DNA from: Cupriavidus taiwanensis LMG 19424
GTDB taxonomy: Bacteria > Pseudomonadota > Gammaproteobacteria > Burkholderiales > Burkholderiaceae
NCBI RefSeq assembly: GCF_000069785.1
Contig: NC_010530.1
Location: 62,001 to 126,000 of the forward strand
DNA length: 64,000 nt
Reading direction: 5' to 3'
Shown here in pieces: positions 35,157-45,700 of this stretch. Below the pieces are notes generated by a model that worked only from the letters and a program-made list of their open reading frames with translations, made no database searches and had not been told where the DNA came from. Each line of letters starts with the position of its first letter. Positions within the stretch are counted from its first letter, which is position 1. The translations under genes were made by a program, and so were the position numbers.

Positions 35157-35602
35157 GTTGTGGTCTTGGCAGTCAGGGCGGTGCAAGCCGCCGCGGAGGG
35201 GTCGCGCTGCGCAGTACGGGGCGGGGGATGCCGTAACCGGGGCCGCCTGACGGGAGACGGGGAAGCGGCAAAGGGGAACACACGGGGGCAGGCCGGGCGA
35301 CAAGCCCGTCGGTCTGGGGCGTGATCTGGCGCGAACTGCGGCGCTATTGGCATCAGCGTAGCGGCAACGGGCCGGCCTGCCCACCCCCTGCGATGTGCTG
35401 CGGCGCAGCATTTCCGTGAGCGGCGACGAAGCTAACAGGCTTCGCGGGCGATTGTTCCGTTAAATGGACACTGAAAACCGAATTTGACACCGTTCCGCGC
35501 ACGCGCAATGCGTTGTTGCGCGCACTGCGGCTTGCACTGTGCGCGGGTCTGGGCAATGATTCGAGCCGGACCCTCAACTGGCCTTCTGCGCCCCCGTTTG
35601 CC
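35157..35602. other. Intergenic region
   Basis: These 446 bases separate the MFS gene (minus) from the small secreted protein gene (plus). I see no coding region that looks real, no repeat of the families found elsewhere, and no clear hairpin terminator. It should contain two divergent promoters. Confidence 0.5.
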
Positions 35603-35944
35603 ATGCACCGCTCGCTGCGCCGATGGCTGTGCCTGCCTTTGTTCTTTGCCGGCGCCGGCGTTTATGCCCAGGACCTGGTCGAATGCAAGCGGATCGAGCA
35701 CGACCAGCTCATCATTGCCTCCCAGGAAACCCTGCTGTTCCTGCGCTGCCGCGCGCGCCAGGTCGCGTACGAGGCGCCGCGCCTGAAGGGTGTGTCGCAA
35801 CGCGTCAAGGACGACCTGGTGTTCGCCTGCCTGGACCAGGCGGACGCCGTGGAGCACCAGCTGCGCGTGCGCCATGGCTACTCGCGCGAAGCGCTGGCGC
35901 GCCAGCGCTGCGAACTGTCCGGCGCGCTCACGCCCGGTGGGTGA
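35603..35944 (+). CDS. Small secreted protein of unknown function
   Basis: The 113-residue product starts MHRSLRRWLCLPLFFAGAG, a signal peptide with cleavage after VYA. The mature part is mostly helical and holds four cysteines (ECKR, LRCRAR, FACLDQ, QRCELS), enough for two disulfides. I do not recognise a family. A longer in-frame version from 35513 is possible, but 35603 gives a clean signal peptide. It stands alone upstream of fpr. Confidence 0.6.
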   Translation: MHRSLRRWLCLPLFFAGAGVYAQDLVECKRIEHDQLIIASQETLLFLRCRARQVAYEAPRLKGVSQRVKDDLVFACLDQADAVEHQLRVRHGYSREALARQRCELSGALTPGG

Positions 35945-36134
35945 AGCCTGAACCTGGCTGGTCAGGCCCAAGCCTCGGACGTTGATGTGATGACGTCGTC
36001 TCATTCGAGAGGAGTGGGCGCTAATCCCTTGCTGGCGTTACAGGCTCCGCCTGCGCCGACCGGGGGCTTGCGTTAAGATCGCTTCCTTCCAGCCGTTTTT
36101 TGGCGCGCCGTTGCGCTGCATTCCGCGTCTTGCC

Positions 36135-36905
36135 ATGAGCAATCTGAACCAGCAATCCATCCTTTCCGTCCACCACTGGACCGACACCCTTTTCAGCTTC
36201 ACCTGCACGCGCGACCCCGGGTTCCGCTTTGAAAACGGCCAGTTCGCCATGGTCGGCCTGGAGGTGAACGGCCGCCCGCTGCTGCGCGCCTACAGCATTG
36301 CCAGCGCCAACTATGAAGAGACGCTGGAATTCTTCAGCATCAAGGTGCCCGACGGCCCGCTGACCTCGCGCCTGCAGCATCTGCGCGAAGGCGACCAGAT
36401 CTATGTCGGCAAGAAGCCGACCGGCACGCTGCTGGTGGACAACCTGCTGCCCGGCAAGACCCTGTGGCTGCTCGCCACCGGCACCGGCCTGGCGCCGTTC
36501 CTGTCGATCATCCGCGACCCCGACGTCTACGAGCGCTACGACCGGGTCGTGCTGACCCACACCTGCCGCTTCGTCGAAGAACTGGCCTACCGCGAACTGA
36601 TCCAGGAACACCTGCCACAGCACGAGCACCTGGGCGAAATGGTGCGCGAGAAGCTGGTGTACTTCCCGACCGTGACGCGCGAAGAGTTCGACAACCGCGG
36701 CCGCATCACCGACCTGATCGCCTCCGGCGAGCTGTTCGAGCGCCTGGACATGGCGCCGTTCTCGACCGAGAACGACCGCATCATGCTGTGCGGCAGCCCC
36801 GATATGCTCAAGGACGTGCGCGCCATCCTGGAAGCGCGCGGCTTTGCCGAAGGCAATATGAGCCACCCCGGCCATTTCGTGCTGGAAAAGGCCTTCGTCG
36901 GCTGA
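36135..36905 (+). CDS. fpr: Ferredoxin--NADP+ reductase
   Basis: The 256-residue FAD enzyme exchanges electrons between NADPH and ferredoxin or flavodoxin. The FAD-binding motif is RAYSIAS (RxYS type) near residue 55; the pyridine nucleotide part shows LLATGTGLAPFLSIIRD and MLCGSPDMLKD; the C-terminus is EKAFVG. The start at 36135 fits the family length. It converges on fumC, with a perfect hairpin between them. Confidence 0.92.
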   Translation: MSNLNQQSILSVHHWTDTLFSFTCTRDPGFRFENGQFAMVGLEVNGRPLLRAYSIASANYEETLEFFSIKVPDGPLTSRLQHLREGDQIYVGKKPTGTLLVDNLLPGKTLWLLATGTGLAPFLSIIRDPDVYERYDRVVLTHTCRFVEELAYRELIQEHLPQHEHLGEMVREKLVYFPTVTREEFDNRGRITDLIASGELFERLDMAPFSTENDRIMLCGSPDMLKDVRAILEARGFAEGNMSHPGHFVLEKAFVG

Positions 36906-36916
36906 CGCCAGTCCGC

Positions 36917-36938
36917 CCCGGCGCGATTCCGCGCCGGG
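36917..36938. terminator. Hairpin between convergent fpr and fumC
   Basis: CCCGGCGCG-ATTC-CGCGCCGGG is a perfect 9-bp stem in the 57-base gap. There is no T run, so it may act as a barrier or a weak bidirectional terminator. Confidence 0.6.
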
Positions 36939-36962
36939 CGCCCCTGTTGTATCCCCAGCGCG

Positions 36963-38369
36963 CTACACCTCGCGCGTCATCCCCTTCAGGTCGATCCACT
37001 CGGCAAACTGCGCCTCGGTGACATGCCCCGAGGCGATCGCCGCCTCGCGCAGCGACAGGTTGCGCTTGACCGCCAGCTTGGCGATTTCCGCGGCGCGGTC
37101 GTAGCCGATATGCGGGTTGAGCGCGGTCACCGGCATCAGCGAGCGCTCCAGCAGCTCGGCGATGCGTTCGCGGTCGGCCTCGACACCCTCGACCATATGC
37201 TCGGCAAAGCTCGCGGCCGCGCCCGCCAGCAGGCTGACCGATTGCAGCAGGCTGTAGATGATCACCGGCTTGTAGGCGTTCAGCTCCAGCGTACCCAGCC
37301 CGTTCGCCAGCGTGACCGTTGTGTGGTTGCCGATCACCCGGCAACACACCATCGCCAGCGCCTCGGCCTGGGTCGGGTTGACCTTGCCCGGCATGATCGA
37401 CGAGCCCGGCTCGTTGGCCGGCAGCACCAGCTCGGCAAAGCCGGCGCGCGGGCCGGAGCCCAGCAGCATGAAGTCGCGCGCGATCTTCAGGAATGACGAC
37501 GCGGTGGTGTTGAGCGCGCCCGACAGGTCGGCCAGCGCGTCGTGCGCGGCCTGCAGTGCATAGCGGTTGGGCGCGGGCTCGAACGGCAGGCCGGTGTAGT
37601 CGGCCAGCGCGCGTGCAAAGGCAGCGGCAAAGCCGTGCGGCGCGTTCAGGCCGGTGCCCACCGCGGTGCCGCCCTGCGCCACCGGCATCGCGCGCAGCAT
37701 GGCCTGCTGCAGGCGCGACTGGGCATCGGCCACCTGCGCCATGTAGCCGGAGAACTCCTGCCCCAGCGTCAGCGGCACCGCGTCCTGCAGGTGCGTGCGG
37801 CCGACCTTGACGATATCGGCAAAAGCTTCGACCTTGCGCGCGAAGGTCTGCTGCAACTGCTCCAGCGCGGGCAGCAGTTCCTGCTGGATCGCACGCGTGG
37901 CGGCGATGTGCATCGCGGTGGGAAAGCTGTCGTTCGACGACTGGCTGGCGTTGACGTGGTCGTTGGGATGCACCGGGGTCTTGCTGCCGACCTCGCCGCC
38001 CAGCAGCTGGATCGCGCGGTTGGCGATGACCTCGTTCAGGTTCATGTTGGTCTGCGTGCCGGAACCGGTCTGCCACACCGACAGCGGGAACTCGTCGGGC
38101 CAGCGGCCTTCAATGACTTCGGCGGCGGCCTGCTCGATGGCATGCGCGAGTTCGGGCGGCAGCACGCCCAGTTCGCCGTTGGCGCGCGCCGCGCACAGCT
38201 TCAGGATGGCAAAGGCCTCGATCAGCGCGGGCGGCATCTTTTCGGTGCCGATGCGGAAGTTCTGGCGCGAGCGTTCGGTTTGCGCCCCCCACAGATGGTC
38301 GGCGGGCACGGGCACATCGCCCAGGCTGTCTTTTTCGATGCGGGTGGCGGCGGTGGACGGGGCAGGCAT
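36963..38369 (-). CDS. fumC: Fumarate hydratase, class II
   Basis: The 468-residue iron-independent fumarase converts fumarate and malate in the TCA cycle. It has the superfamily signature GSSIMPGKVNP near residue 317, SGSGTQTNMN-type residues in VWQTGSGTQTNMNLNEV, and HPNDHVNASQSSNDSFPTA (in part). The start at 38369 has AAGGAG upstream. It is divergent from a LysR gene. Having an O2-stable fumarase would also serve the fumarate produced by the catabolic cluster at 54-62 kb. Confidence 0.95.
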   Translation of the reverse strand: MPAPSTAATRIEKDSLGDVPVPADHLWGAQTERSRQNFRIGTEKMPPALIEAFAILKLCAARANGELGVLPPELAHAIEQAAAEVIEGRWPDEFPLSVWQTGSGTQTNMNLNEVIANRAIQLLGGEVGSKTPVHPNDHVNASQSSNDSFPTAMHIAATRAIQQELLPALEQLQQTFARKVEAFADIVKVGRTHLQDAVPLTLGQEFSGYMAQVADAQSRLQQAMLRAMPVAQGGTAVGTGLNAPHGFAAAFARALADYTGLPFEPAPNRYALQAAHDALADLSGALNTTASSFLKIARDFMLLGSGPRAGFAELVLPANEPGSSIMPGKVNPTQAEALAMVCCRVIGNHTTVTLANGLGTLELNAYKPVIIYSLLQSVSLLAGAAASFAEHMVEGVEADRERIAELLERSLMPVTALNPHIGYDRAAEIAKLAVKRNLSLREAAIASGHVTEAQFAEWIDLKGMTREV

Positions 38370-38507
38370 GGGTTGACTCCTTGGCAAGGCGGCGGGCGGC
38401 TGGGCCGGAGGACGTGGTGCGGTCCATTAGAATACCGCTTCGCCATGGCGGGTGCCCGCGCCCGGCCGTCCTGCCGCGTGGCCGGCGTTCGCAATCTGTC
38501 CCGCCGC

Positions 38508-39392
38508 ATGCTCATCGCCCAGCTCAAATCCTTCTTCATGGTGGCCCGCATCGGCAGCGTCACGCAGGCGGCCAAGCGCCTGGGCCTGTCCCAGCCCACC
38601 ATCACCGCGCAGATCCGCGCGCTGGAAGAGGCCTACGGGGTGGAACTGTTCCATCGCGGCGGGCGCCGGCTGGCGTTGTCCGACGCCGGACTGGCACTGT
38701 TGCCGCGGGTCGAGGCGCTGGTGCAGCAGGAAACCGAGATCGACTTCTTCCTGCGCCATTCGGGCGACCTGCGCACCGGCAGCCTGCGCGTGGGCGCCAC
38801 CGCGCCGTACTACGTGCTGGAACTGATCCGCCGCTTCAGCGAGCGGTTCCCGGCGATCGACGTGAGCGTGGTCACCGGCAATTCGCAGGAGGTGCTGGAG
38901 GCGCTGCAGGAGTACCGCGTCGACCTTGCCACCTCGTCGCAGCGCGTCGACGACGCGCGCCTGTCGCGCATGCTGCTCGGCGTCGATCCGCTGATGCTGG
39001 TGGTGCACCGCACCCATGCGCTGGCCGGCCATACCGAAGTGCCGGTGAGCGCGCTGGCGGGCTGCCGGCTGCTGATGCGCGAGCTGGGGTCGACCACGCG
39101 CATCGCCACCGAGGACATGCTGGCGCAGGCGCGCGTCAGCCCGGCGGCGCAGATGGAAATCGGCAGCCGGGAGTCGATCCGCGAAGCGGTGATCCGCAAC
39201 CTGGGGGTTTCGGTGATCGCCCGGCACGAAGTGCCAAGCCATCCCGACCTGCGCGTGCTGGGCTTCACCGATGCTTCGCCGTGCCTGCACGAATACCTGT
39301 ATTGCCTGCGCGAGCGGCGCGGCGCGCGGCTGATCGATGCGTTTGCCGCGCTGGCGGACACGCCGCCCGCGCAGGGGCGCGGCGCAGGCTGA
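38508..39392 (+). CDS. LysR-family transcriptional regulator
   Basis: The 294-residue regulator starts at 38508 (MLIAQLKSFFMVARIGSVTQ, then LGLSQPTITAQIRALEE). The domain TGSLRVGATAPYYVLELIRRF resembles the branch found with phosphonate (2-aminoethylphosphonate) genes as well as CysB-like regulators. It is divergent from fumC. A putative 2-aminoethylphosphonate transporter lies 7 kb away, so a link to either is possible. TAGAAT at 38428-38433 is a plausible -10 box. Confidence 0.85.
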   Translation: MLIAQLKSFFMVARIGSVTQAAKRLGLSQPTITAQIRALEEAYGVELFHRGGRRLALSDAGLALLPRVEALVQQETEIDFFLRHSGDLRTGSLRVGATAPYYVLELIRRFSERFPAIDVSVVTGNSQEVLEALQEYRVDLATSSQRVDDARLSRMLLGVDPLMLVVHRTHALAGHTEVPVSALAGCRLLMRELGSTTRIATEDMLAQARVSPAAQMEIGSRESIREAVIRNLGVSVIARHEVPSHPDLRVLGFTDASPCLHEYLYCLRERRGARLIDAFAALADTPPAQGRGAG

Positions 39393-39425
39393 GCGGGCGC
39401 CACCCCGGCGCGCCGGGCGCCGGCG

Positions 39426-39776
39426 CTACGCCGTCATTTTCAGGCACTGCTCCATGCACACGGCGCAGGCGCGCGCACATTCCTGGCAGTGCTCGGCGTC
39501 ATGGCGTTCGCATTCTTCCTTGCACCACTTGCAGACTTCGGCGCAGTCCTCGCACACCAGCGGCGCGAACTCGCTGTTGCGCAGCATGTACGACGCGGCC
39601 AGCTGGGCGATGCCGGCGCAATCCATGTCCAGCGCAATGCAGCGCGCCATCTTGCGCACGTCCTGTTCTTCCAGGCACGCGGCCGCGCACTTCAGGGCCG
39701 CCGCCGCCGCGGCATTGCAGGCGGCAATGCAGTCGGCGTAGCGGGCGGCGTTTTCCTGCACGGTGGGTCGGATCAT
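39426..39776 (-). CDS. Cys-rich four-helix copper-binding protein (DUF326)
   Basis: The 116-residue protein has 16 cysteines, mostly in CxxxC and CxxC spacing along helices: YADCIAACNAAAAAALKC, then LVCEDCAEVCKWCKEECE and CQECARACAVCMEQC. This matches DUF326/Csp-type four-helix proteins that bind many Cu(I) ions inside the bundle. There is no signal peptide, so it should be a cytosolic store. AAGGAGG lies before the ATG. It is monocistronic; no copper exporter gene is next to it. Confidence 0.85.
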   Translation of the reverse strand: MIRPTVQENAARYADCIAACNAAAAAALKCAAACLEEQDVRKMARCIALDMDCAGIAQLAASYMLRNSEFAPLVCEDCAEVCKWCKEECERHDAEHCQECARACAVCMEQCLKMTA

Positions 39777-40096
39777 GGAACGTCCTCCTTGGGGGGTAGG
39801 TGGATGGAACCGGCATGCCCCGGAGCGGCAGGCGGCGCATCTGCGTGCGCTCGGGGCATCGTTATCCACAATAGCAGGCGCTGCAGCATCCTGTCGGCCC
39901 GGTATTTGCTGCTTGGTGCTGGTTACAATGCCGGATAGCGCGGCAGGCAGGCGGCGGCACACAGGCAGCGCTGCCGTCACCTGCGCGACGGTCCGGGGCA
40001 CCACCGGCCGGCATTGCGCATCTAACAGTCACGGCACCGGCCAGACCGGCCGGCCGCTGCAAACACACACCGGCAGCACGGGGAAGGAAGGACATC
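39777..40096. other. Intergenic region between divergent genes
   Basis: No gene is supported in these 320 bases. TTACAAT at about 39925 is a good -10 candidate for the downstream plus-strand gene, followed by a leader of about 150 bases with GC-rich dyads around CCGGCC. GGAAGGA lies just before the ATG at 40097. Confidence 0.45.
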
Positions 40097-40471
40097 ATGG
40101 GCGAGGCAAAACGGCGGGGTACTCCCGAGGAGCGTGCGGCACAGGCACGCGCAAAGATCGAGGCCTTGCGCCCCGCCCAGCTGGTCTGCGGGCACTGCAA
40201 GACCGCGTTCGCGCAGTTCGACACGCTCGACGTGCCAGGCCTGCCCGGCATCGACGCGGTGTTCGGGGGCGAATGCCCGGGCTGCGGCAATGACGTGGTG
40301 GTGTTCAAGGGCGCGCCCGAGGCCGTCGCCCAGGCCATGATCGCCTGGGAAAAGATGCTCGGCGCCGACGCACAGCTTGGCTACCAGTCCAGCGACGGCC
40401 GCCACGTGCCGTTCGAGCCCGAGGGCGCGGCCGGGGCGGTGCCGGACAAGCCCGCGGGCACCCTTCACTGA
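40097..40471 (+). CDS. Zinc-ribbon-like protein of unknown function
   Basis: The 124-residue cytoplasmic protein starts MGEAKRRGTPEERAAQ, a prefix seen in several small betaproteobacterial proteins. It carries CGHC near residue 31 and CPGC near residue 60, which could form a zinc ribbon. A function is not known. GGAAGGA supports the start. Its last seven bases overlap the end of the convergent diguanylate cyclase gene. Confidence 0.7.
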   Translation: MGEAKRRGTPEERAAQARAKIEALRPAQLVCGHCKTAFAQFDTLDVPGLPGIDAVFGGECPGCGNDVVVFKGAPEAVAQAMIAWEKMLGADAQLGYQSSDGRHVPFEPEGAAGAVPDKPAGTLH

Positions 40472-42480
40472 GCCGCGGGCGGCCCCGCCGGCTGCGCGCT
40501 GGGCGCGTCCGCCAGTTCGGGCGGGCCGATCTCGTAGCGGCCGCGGCCCGCGCCCTTGGCGCGGTATAGCAGCACGTCCGCGAGCCGCATCAGCTCGTGC
40601 TCCTGCGCGGCGCCGCCGCGATACAGCGCTACGCCGATGCTGACGTCGACGTCGGCGTGCACGCCTTCGAAGCGGAACGGCGCATCCATCGCCTGCAGGA
40701 TCGCTTGCGCGACCCGGCGCGCGGCGCCTGCCTGCGGCAGGTCTTCCAGCACCACCGCGAACTCGTCGCCGCCAAGCCTGGCCACGGTATCGCTGTCACG
40801 CACGCAGCGGCGCACGCGCTGGGCAAAGTCCTGCAGCAGCAGGTCGCCGGCGGCGTGGCCGTGGATATCGTTGACTGCCTTGAAGCGGTCCATGTCGAGA
40901 TACAGCAGCGCCATCAGCGTGCCCTGCTCGCGGCTGCGCGCCATGGCCGCGTGCAGCTGGCCTTCGAAGGCGCTGCGGTTGAGCAGCTGCGTCAGGTGGT
41001 CGGTGCGCGACATGCGCGCCAGGCGCTGGGTCTCGAGCTTGCGCTGGGTGATGTCCTGCACGTGGACATGCACGCCCACCACTTCGCTGCCGTCGGCGCT
41101 CCATTCCGGGCGCAGGCTGGTTTCCATGCAGTGGTAGACGGGGACCTCGTCCTCGGTTTCGAAGATCACCGCGCTGCCGGCCAGCGCGCGTTCCAGGTAC
41201 GGCCGCACGTGCGCGAAGCGGGCTTCGCCCAGCACCTCGCGCATGGGTTTGCCGCGCAGTTCTTCGGGCTTCAGGCCGAACACGCGCTCATAGGCCAGGT
41301 TGTTGAACACATAGCGCGCGTCGGTATCGACGAAGGCCAGCAGCGACGGCAGCGTGTCGGTCACCGCGCGCAGCCGCCGCTCGCTGCGGTCCAGCGCCTG
41401 GCGGCGCTCGCGCACGTCGCGCATCAGCTTGATAAAGGCGCGCGTCAGGTCGCCGATTTCGTCGCGCTGCTGCCGCGTGGGCAGCCGCTCGAAGGCGGAC
41501 AAGTCGTTGGCGCTGGCCAGCACCACCCGGTGCAGGCGCGACAGCGGCGTCAGCTGGCGCCGCACTGCCAGCCAGATCAGCAGCGCCACCCCGGCCATCG
41601 CCACCCCGGCCATGCCGAGAAAGCGCTGCTGCATCTGCCGCAGCGGGGCGTAGGCCTCGCGCGCCGGCAGCAGCGCCACCAGTTCCCAGCCGGTGGTCGA
41701 CATCAGATGGCGCGCAATCACCGGCCGCGCCGGCGTCAGGAATTCCAGCGGCGCCGGGCTGTCGTCCTCGCCGCAGGTGTCGCCCACTGGCCGGGCCGGC
41801 TGGCGGGCCTGGGCGGGGTCGGGATGGCGCACGTAGACGGGCTCGCGGCCCGCGGATACCAGGCAGTAGTAGCCGGTGGTGCCGAGGCGGTTGTGCAGGA
41901 TGTCGACCAGGAAGTTGGCGCTGGACAGGTCCAGCCAGCCGCCCACCAGGCCCAGGAAGCTGCGCTGCGGCGACAGCACCGGCACCGAAACCAGCACGCC
42001 CATCTGGCCGCTGGTGCGCGAGCGGATCGGCGGCGATACCACCGGGGCCAGCGTGCGCGTGGCCTCGCGGAAGTAGTCGCGGTCGCGGACTTCGGCGCCG
42101 GCGCCCTGGTCGCTGAGGACATTGCCGTGCTGGTCGGCAACCAGCAGCGCGTTGAACGCCGCCGGCACCGGGATCGCGTCGGACAGCGCCTGCAGCGCGC
42201 GCTGCCGCATCGCGGCGGCGTGCGCGCCGTGCGCCTGCGCCATCAGGCCGCCGAGCCGGTCGGCCTGGTGCGACAGCAGCTGGATACGGTCGTTCATGGC
42301 CGTGTCGAGCTGGTTGGCGGTCAGCTTGACCACGGAATCCTGCTGGCCTTCGAGCGCATCGTGCAGATCGCTGTGCGCGTCATACAGGGCGATCAGTATG
42401 ATGCCGGTGCCGAACACCGCGGCCAGCACGGTGGTGATGATCGCAATGCGCGCTTTCAGCGTGGGCGTGTAAACGGGCAT
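40465..42480 (-). CDS. Membrane diguanylate cyclase (dCache-HAMP-PAS-GGDEF)
   Basis: The 671-residue protein has an N-terminal membrane helix (IAIITTVLAAVFGTGIILIAL), a periplasmic Cache-type sensor to about residue 285, a second helix, a HAMP linker, a PAS domain near 385-500 and a C-terminal GGDEF domain. The active-site motif is RLGGDEF near residue 568. An RxxD inhibitory site (RDSD) lies five residues before it, so the enzyme should make c-di-GMP and be feedback-inhibited. The ligand of the sensor is unknown. It converges on the zinc-ribbon gene. Confidence 0.9.
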   Translation of the reverse strand: MPVYTPTLKARIAIITTVLAAVFGTGIILIALYDAHSDLHDALEGQQDSVVKLTANQLDTAMNDRIQLLSHQADRLGGLMAQAHGAHAAAMRQRALQALSDAIPVPAAFNALLVADQHGNVLSDQGAGAEVRDRDYFREATRTLAPVVSPPIRSRTSGQMGVLVSVPVLSPQRSFLGLVGGWLDLSSANFLVDILHNRLGTTGYYCLVSAGREPVYVRHPDPAQARQPARPVGDTCGEDDSPAPLEFLTPARPVIARHLMSTTGWELVALLPAREAYAPLRQMQQRFLGMAGVAMAGVALLIWLAVRRQLTPLSRLHRVVLASANDLSAFERLPTRQQRDEIGDLTRAFIKLMRDVRERRQALDRSERRLRAVTDTLPSLLAFVDTDARYVFNNLAYERVFGLKPEELRGKPMREVLGEARFAHVRPYLERALAGSAVIFETEDEVPVYHCMETSLRPEWSADGSEVVGVHVHVQDITQRKLETQRLARMSRTDHLTQLLNRSAFEGQLHAAMARSREQGTLMALLYLDMDRFKAVNDIHGHAAGDLLLQDFAQRVRRCVRDSDTVARLGGDEFAVVLEDLPQAGAARRVAQAILQAMDAPFRFEGVHADVDVSIGVALYRGGAAQEHELMRLADVLLYRAKGAGRGRYEIGPPELADAPSAQPAGPPAAQ

Positions 42481-42741
42481 GTCGGGTGCAAGGGGGGCGC
42501 AAGGGCCGCGAGGAAGAGCGCGAGCTTGTCGCAACCTGCAGGTCGAGTCTCGGGTGCAACCCTACCATACCCCCGCCCTCGCGGGGCATCCGGCATTTCC
42601 CCGCGCGCGGTGCCATGCCGCGGCGGGGCTGTGCGCGCTGCCTGCGCCACGGTATAGTCCCCCGCTAAGGCGAGGGCTGGCCGCGTGGCGGCATGCCTGC
42701 GCAGGGGAAGTGCCCCTGCCGCATGCCGGAACCCACCGACC

Positions 42742-45700
42742 ATGAGACTGACTTCGCTTTCCCCCGCCCTGTTGTCCTTGCTGGTCGCGGCCGGCGGCGC
42801 GATGCTGACGGCGGGGGCATGGCTGCAGGCCGACCGGCTCGAGCGCCATGCCGCCCAGCAGCACTTCGATGCGCTGCTGGCGCAGGCCGGCAGCGCGCTG
42901 CGCGAGCGCATGCAGGAGAACGAACGGCTGCTGCGCGGCGTGGCCGCGGTGATGACCGCCAATCCTGGCGCCTCGCGCGCGCAATGGCGCAACTACCTCT
43001 ATACCGCGCAGCGCGACGACCTGCCGGCCGGCACCCAGGCCATCGGCTACGCGCCGCTCACCACGCCGCAGCAGGTGCCCCGGCTGGTGCAGGCCGCGCG
43101 CGCCGACGGCCTGGCCGATTACAGCATCCATCCCGCCGGCGCGCGCGCGCTGTACGCGCCCATTCTCTACATCGATCCGCTGGACGGGCGCAGCATGCGC
43201 GTCGCGGGTTTCGACATGCTGTCCGAGCCCACCCGCAGGGCCGCGCTCGAAGCCGCGCGCGACAGCGGCGAGCCGCGCCTGAGCGCCGGCCTGGACCCGA
43301 TCGGCGAGCCCGAAGCCGTGGCGCGCCAGCGCGGTGCGCTGGTGTTCCTGCCGGTCTATGGCGCCGGTGCCCCGCTCAGCACGGTGGCGCAGCGGCGCGA
43401 GGCCGTGCTGGGCTACGTCTACCTGTCATTGCGGCTGGGCGACCTGATGCGCGCGGTCGGGGCCTCGGCATCGAACGAACTCGAGCTGTCGCTGCACGAG
43501 GGCGGCCCCGCCGCCGCCGGCGCGCTGCTGTCGGGCGGCCCCACCGAAGGCGAGCTGCGCGAAGACGGCAGCGCCCCGCTGCTGCAGGGCGAGCGCCAGT
43601 TCCACTATGGCGGCCGCAGCTGGACGCTGCGCGCCGCCACCCGTCCCGCCTTCGAAGCCGCGCATGGGCCGCGGCCCGCTTTGCTGGTGCCGGCCGCGGG
43701 GGGCCTGGCGACGCTGCTGCTGGCCTGGCTGACTTATGCGCTGGCGCGCCAGGGCCGCGCCGCGCGGCAGCGCGAGGCCCGCGCCGTGCACGCCTGGGAA
43801 GACGACAGCGCCATGCTGCAGGCCTGCCTGGCGCAATCCGCCGACGGCTTCGTCGTGACCGATGCGCATGGCGTGGTGGTGCGCGCCAGCGAGCGCGCCG
43901 GGCAATTGTTCGGCACCAATGCCACGCGCCTGGCCGGACGCAGCCTGGACGCGCTGATTCCCGGCGCCACCGGCGTGGTCCCCGCGGACGCCGCGGCAGG
44001 TTCCGCGATCCGCCGCGAACTGGCGGGACTGCGCGCCGACGGCGACCGCTTTGCGCTGCGTGTCAGCGCGGCGCGGCTGCCCGCCGCCGAAGGCGCCGCG
44101 TCCCACTGGCTGTGGACGGTTACCGACCTTGCGCCCGAGCGGCGCGCGCAGGACGCCGCCGCGATGCAGGCGGCGCGCTATGCCGGCCTGCTTGACCACG
44201 CCGCGTTCTGCGTCATCACCTTCGACGAGGACGGCCTGATCACCGGCATCAACGCGGCCGGCCAGCGCATGCTGTGGTACAGCAGCACCGAACTGGTCGG
44301 CCACATGCCGGTGACCGGGCTGCATGTCGCGGCCGAACTGGCCGACCACGCGCGCGCGCTGAGCGCCGAGCTGGGTGCGCCGGTGGCGCCGGGGCTGCCC
44401 GCGCTGCTGGCCAAGCCGCGGCTGGGGCTGACCGATGAACGCGAATGGACCTGGGTGCGCAAGGGCGGCTCGCGCATGCCGGTGCGGCTCGCGGTGTCCG
44501 CGTTGCCCGTGCCGGCGCAGGCAACGGTGGCCGCCGGCTACCAGGCGATCGGCTATGACCTGACCGAGCGCCTGCGCGTGGACGAGTACATCCGCCACCT
44601 CGCGCTGCACGATCCGCTGACCGGCCTGCCCAACCGCGCCGAGCTGGGCGAGCGCGCCCAGGCCCTGCTGCTGCAAGCACGCACCCGCGGCGAGCGCGTG
44701 GCGCTGCTGCTGCTCGACCTGGACCACTTCAAGCGCATCAACGATTCGCTCGGCCACCCGGTGGGCGACGACGTGCTGCGCACCATGGCCGACCGCATCA
44801 AGGGCACGGTGCGCCAGGGCGACCTGGTGGCGCGCATGGGCGGCGACGAGTTCGGCGTGGTGCTGGGCGGCCTGCGCCACGACAGCGAGGCGGAACTGAT
44901 CGCCGCCAAGATCCAGGCGCGCGTCAATGAAGAGCTGGTGGCCGGCGGCCAGCGCCTGCGGGTGACGCCGTCGGTCGGCATGGCGGTCTTTCCGGACGAT
45001 GGCGACACGCTGACCGAGCTGCTCAAGTCCGCCGACTCCGCCGTGTACGCCGCCAAGCAGGGCGGGCGCGCGCGCCTGTGCCGGTTTGCCAGCGCCATGG
45101 CCGAGGCCTCGCTGGCGCGCTTCACCATCGAAGGCCTGCTGGGGCGCGCGCTGGCCGGCAACGAATTCCGGCTGCGCTACCAGCCGATCGTCGATACCGC
45201 CACGCTGACCATCCCCGCGGTCGAGGCGCTGATTACCTGGGAGACCGCCGAACGCGGCGTGATCCAGCCGGCCGAGTTCATCCCCATTGCCGAGCAGAGC
45301 GGCCTGGTGGTGCCGCTCGGCGAATGGACCCTGTCCACCGCCTGCCGCGAGATCCAGGCCCTGCGCGAGGAGCTGGGCCGCGAGCTGGAGGTGGCCGTCA
45401 ATATCTCGCCGCTGCAGCTGCGCCAGGCCGACTTCCCCGACACCGTGGCGCGCTGCCTGCGGCAGGCCGGCTTGCCGCCGCAAGGGCTGGTGATCGAAGT
45501 CACCGAGGGCATCCTGGTCGACGGCGGCGAGACCACCATCGAGACCTTCCGCCGCCTGCGCGAATTGGGCGTGGGGCTGTCGATCGACGATTTCGGCACC
45601 GGCTACTCCGGGCTCAACTACCTGACCCGCCTGCCGATCAGCCGGCTCAAGATCGACAAGTCCTTCGTCGACGGCGTGGACACCCCCGGCCACGACCAGG

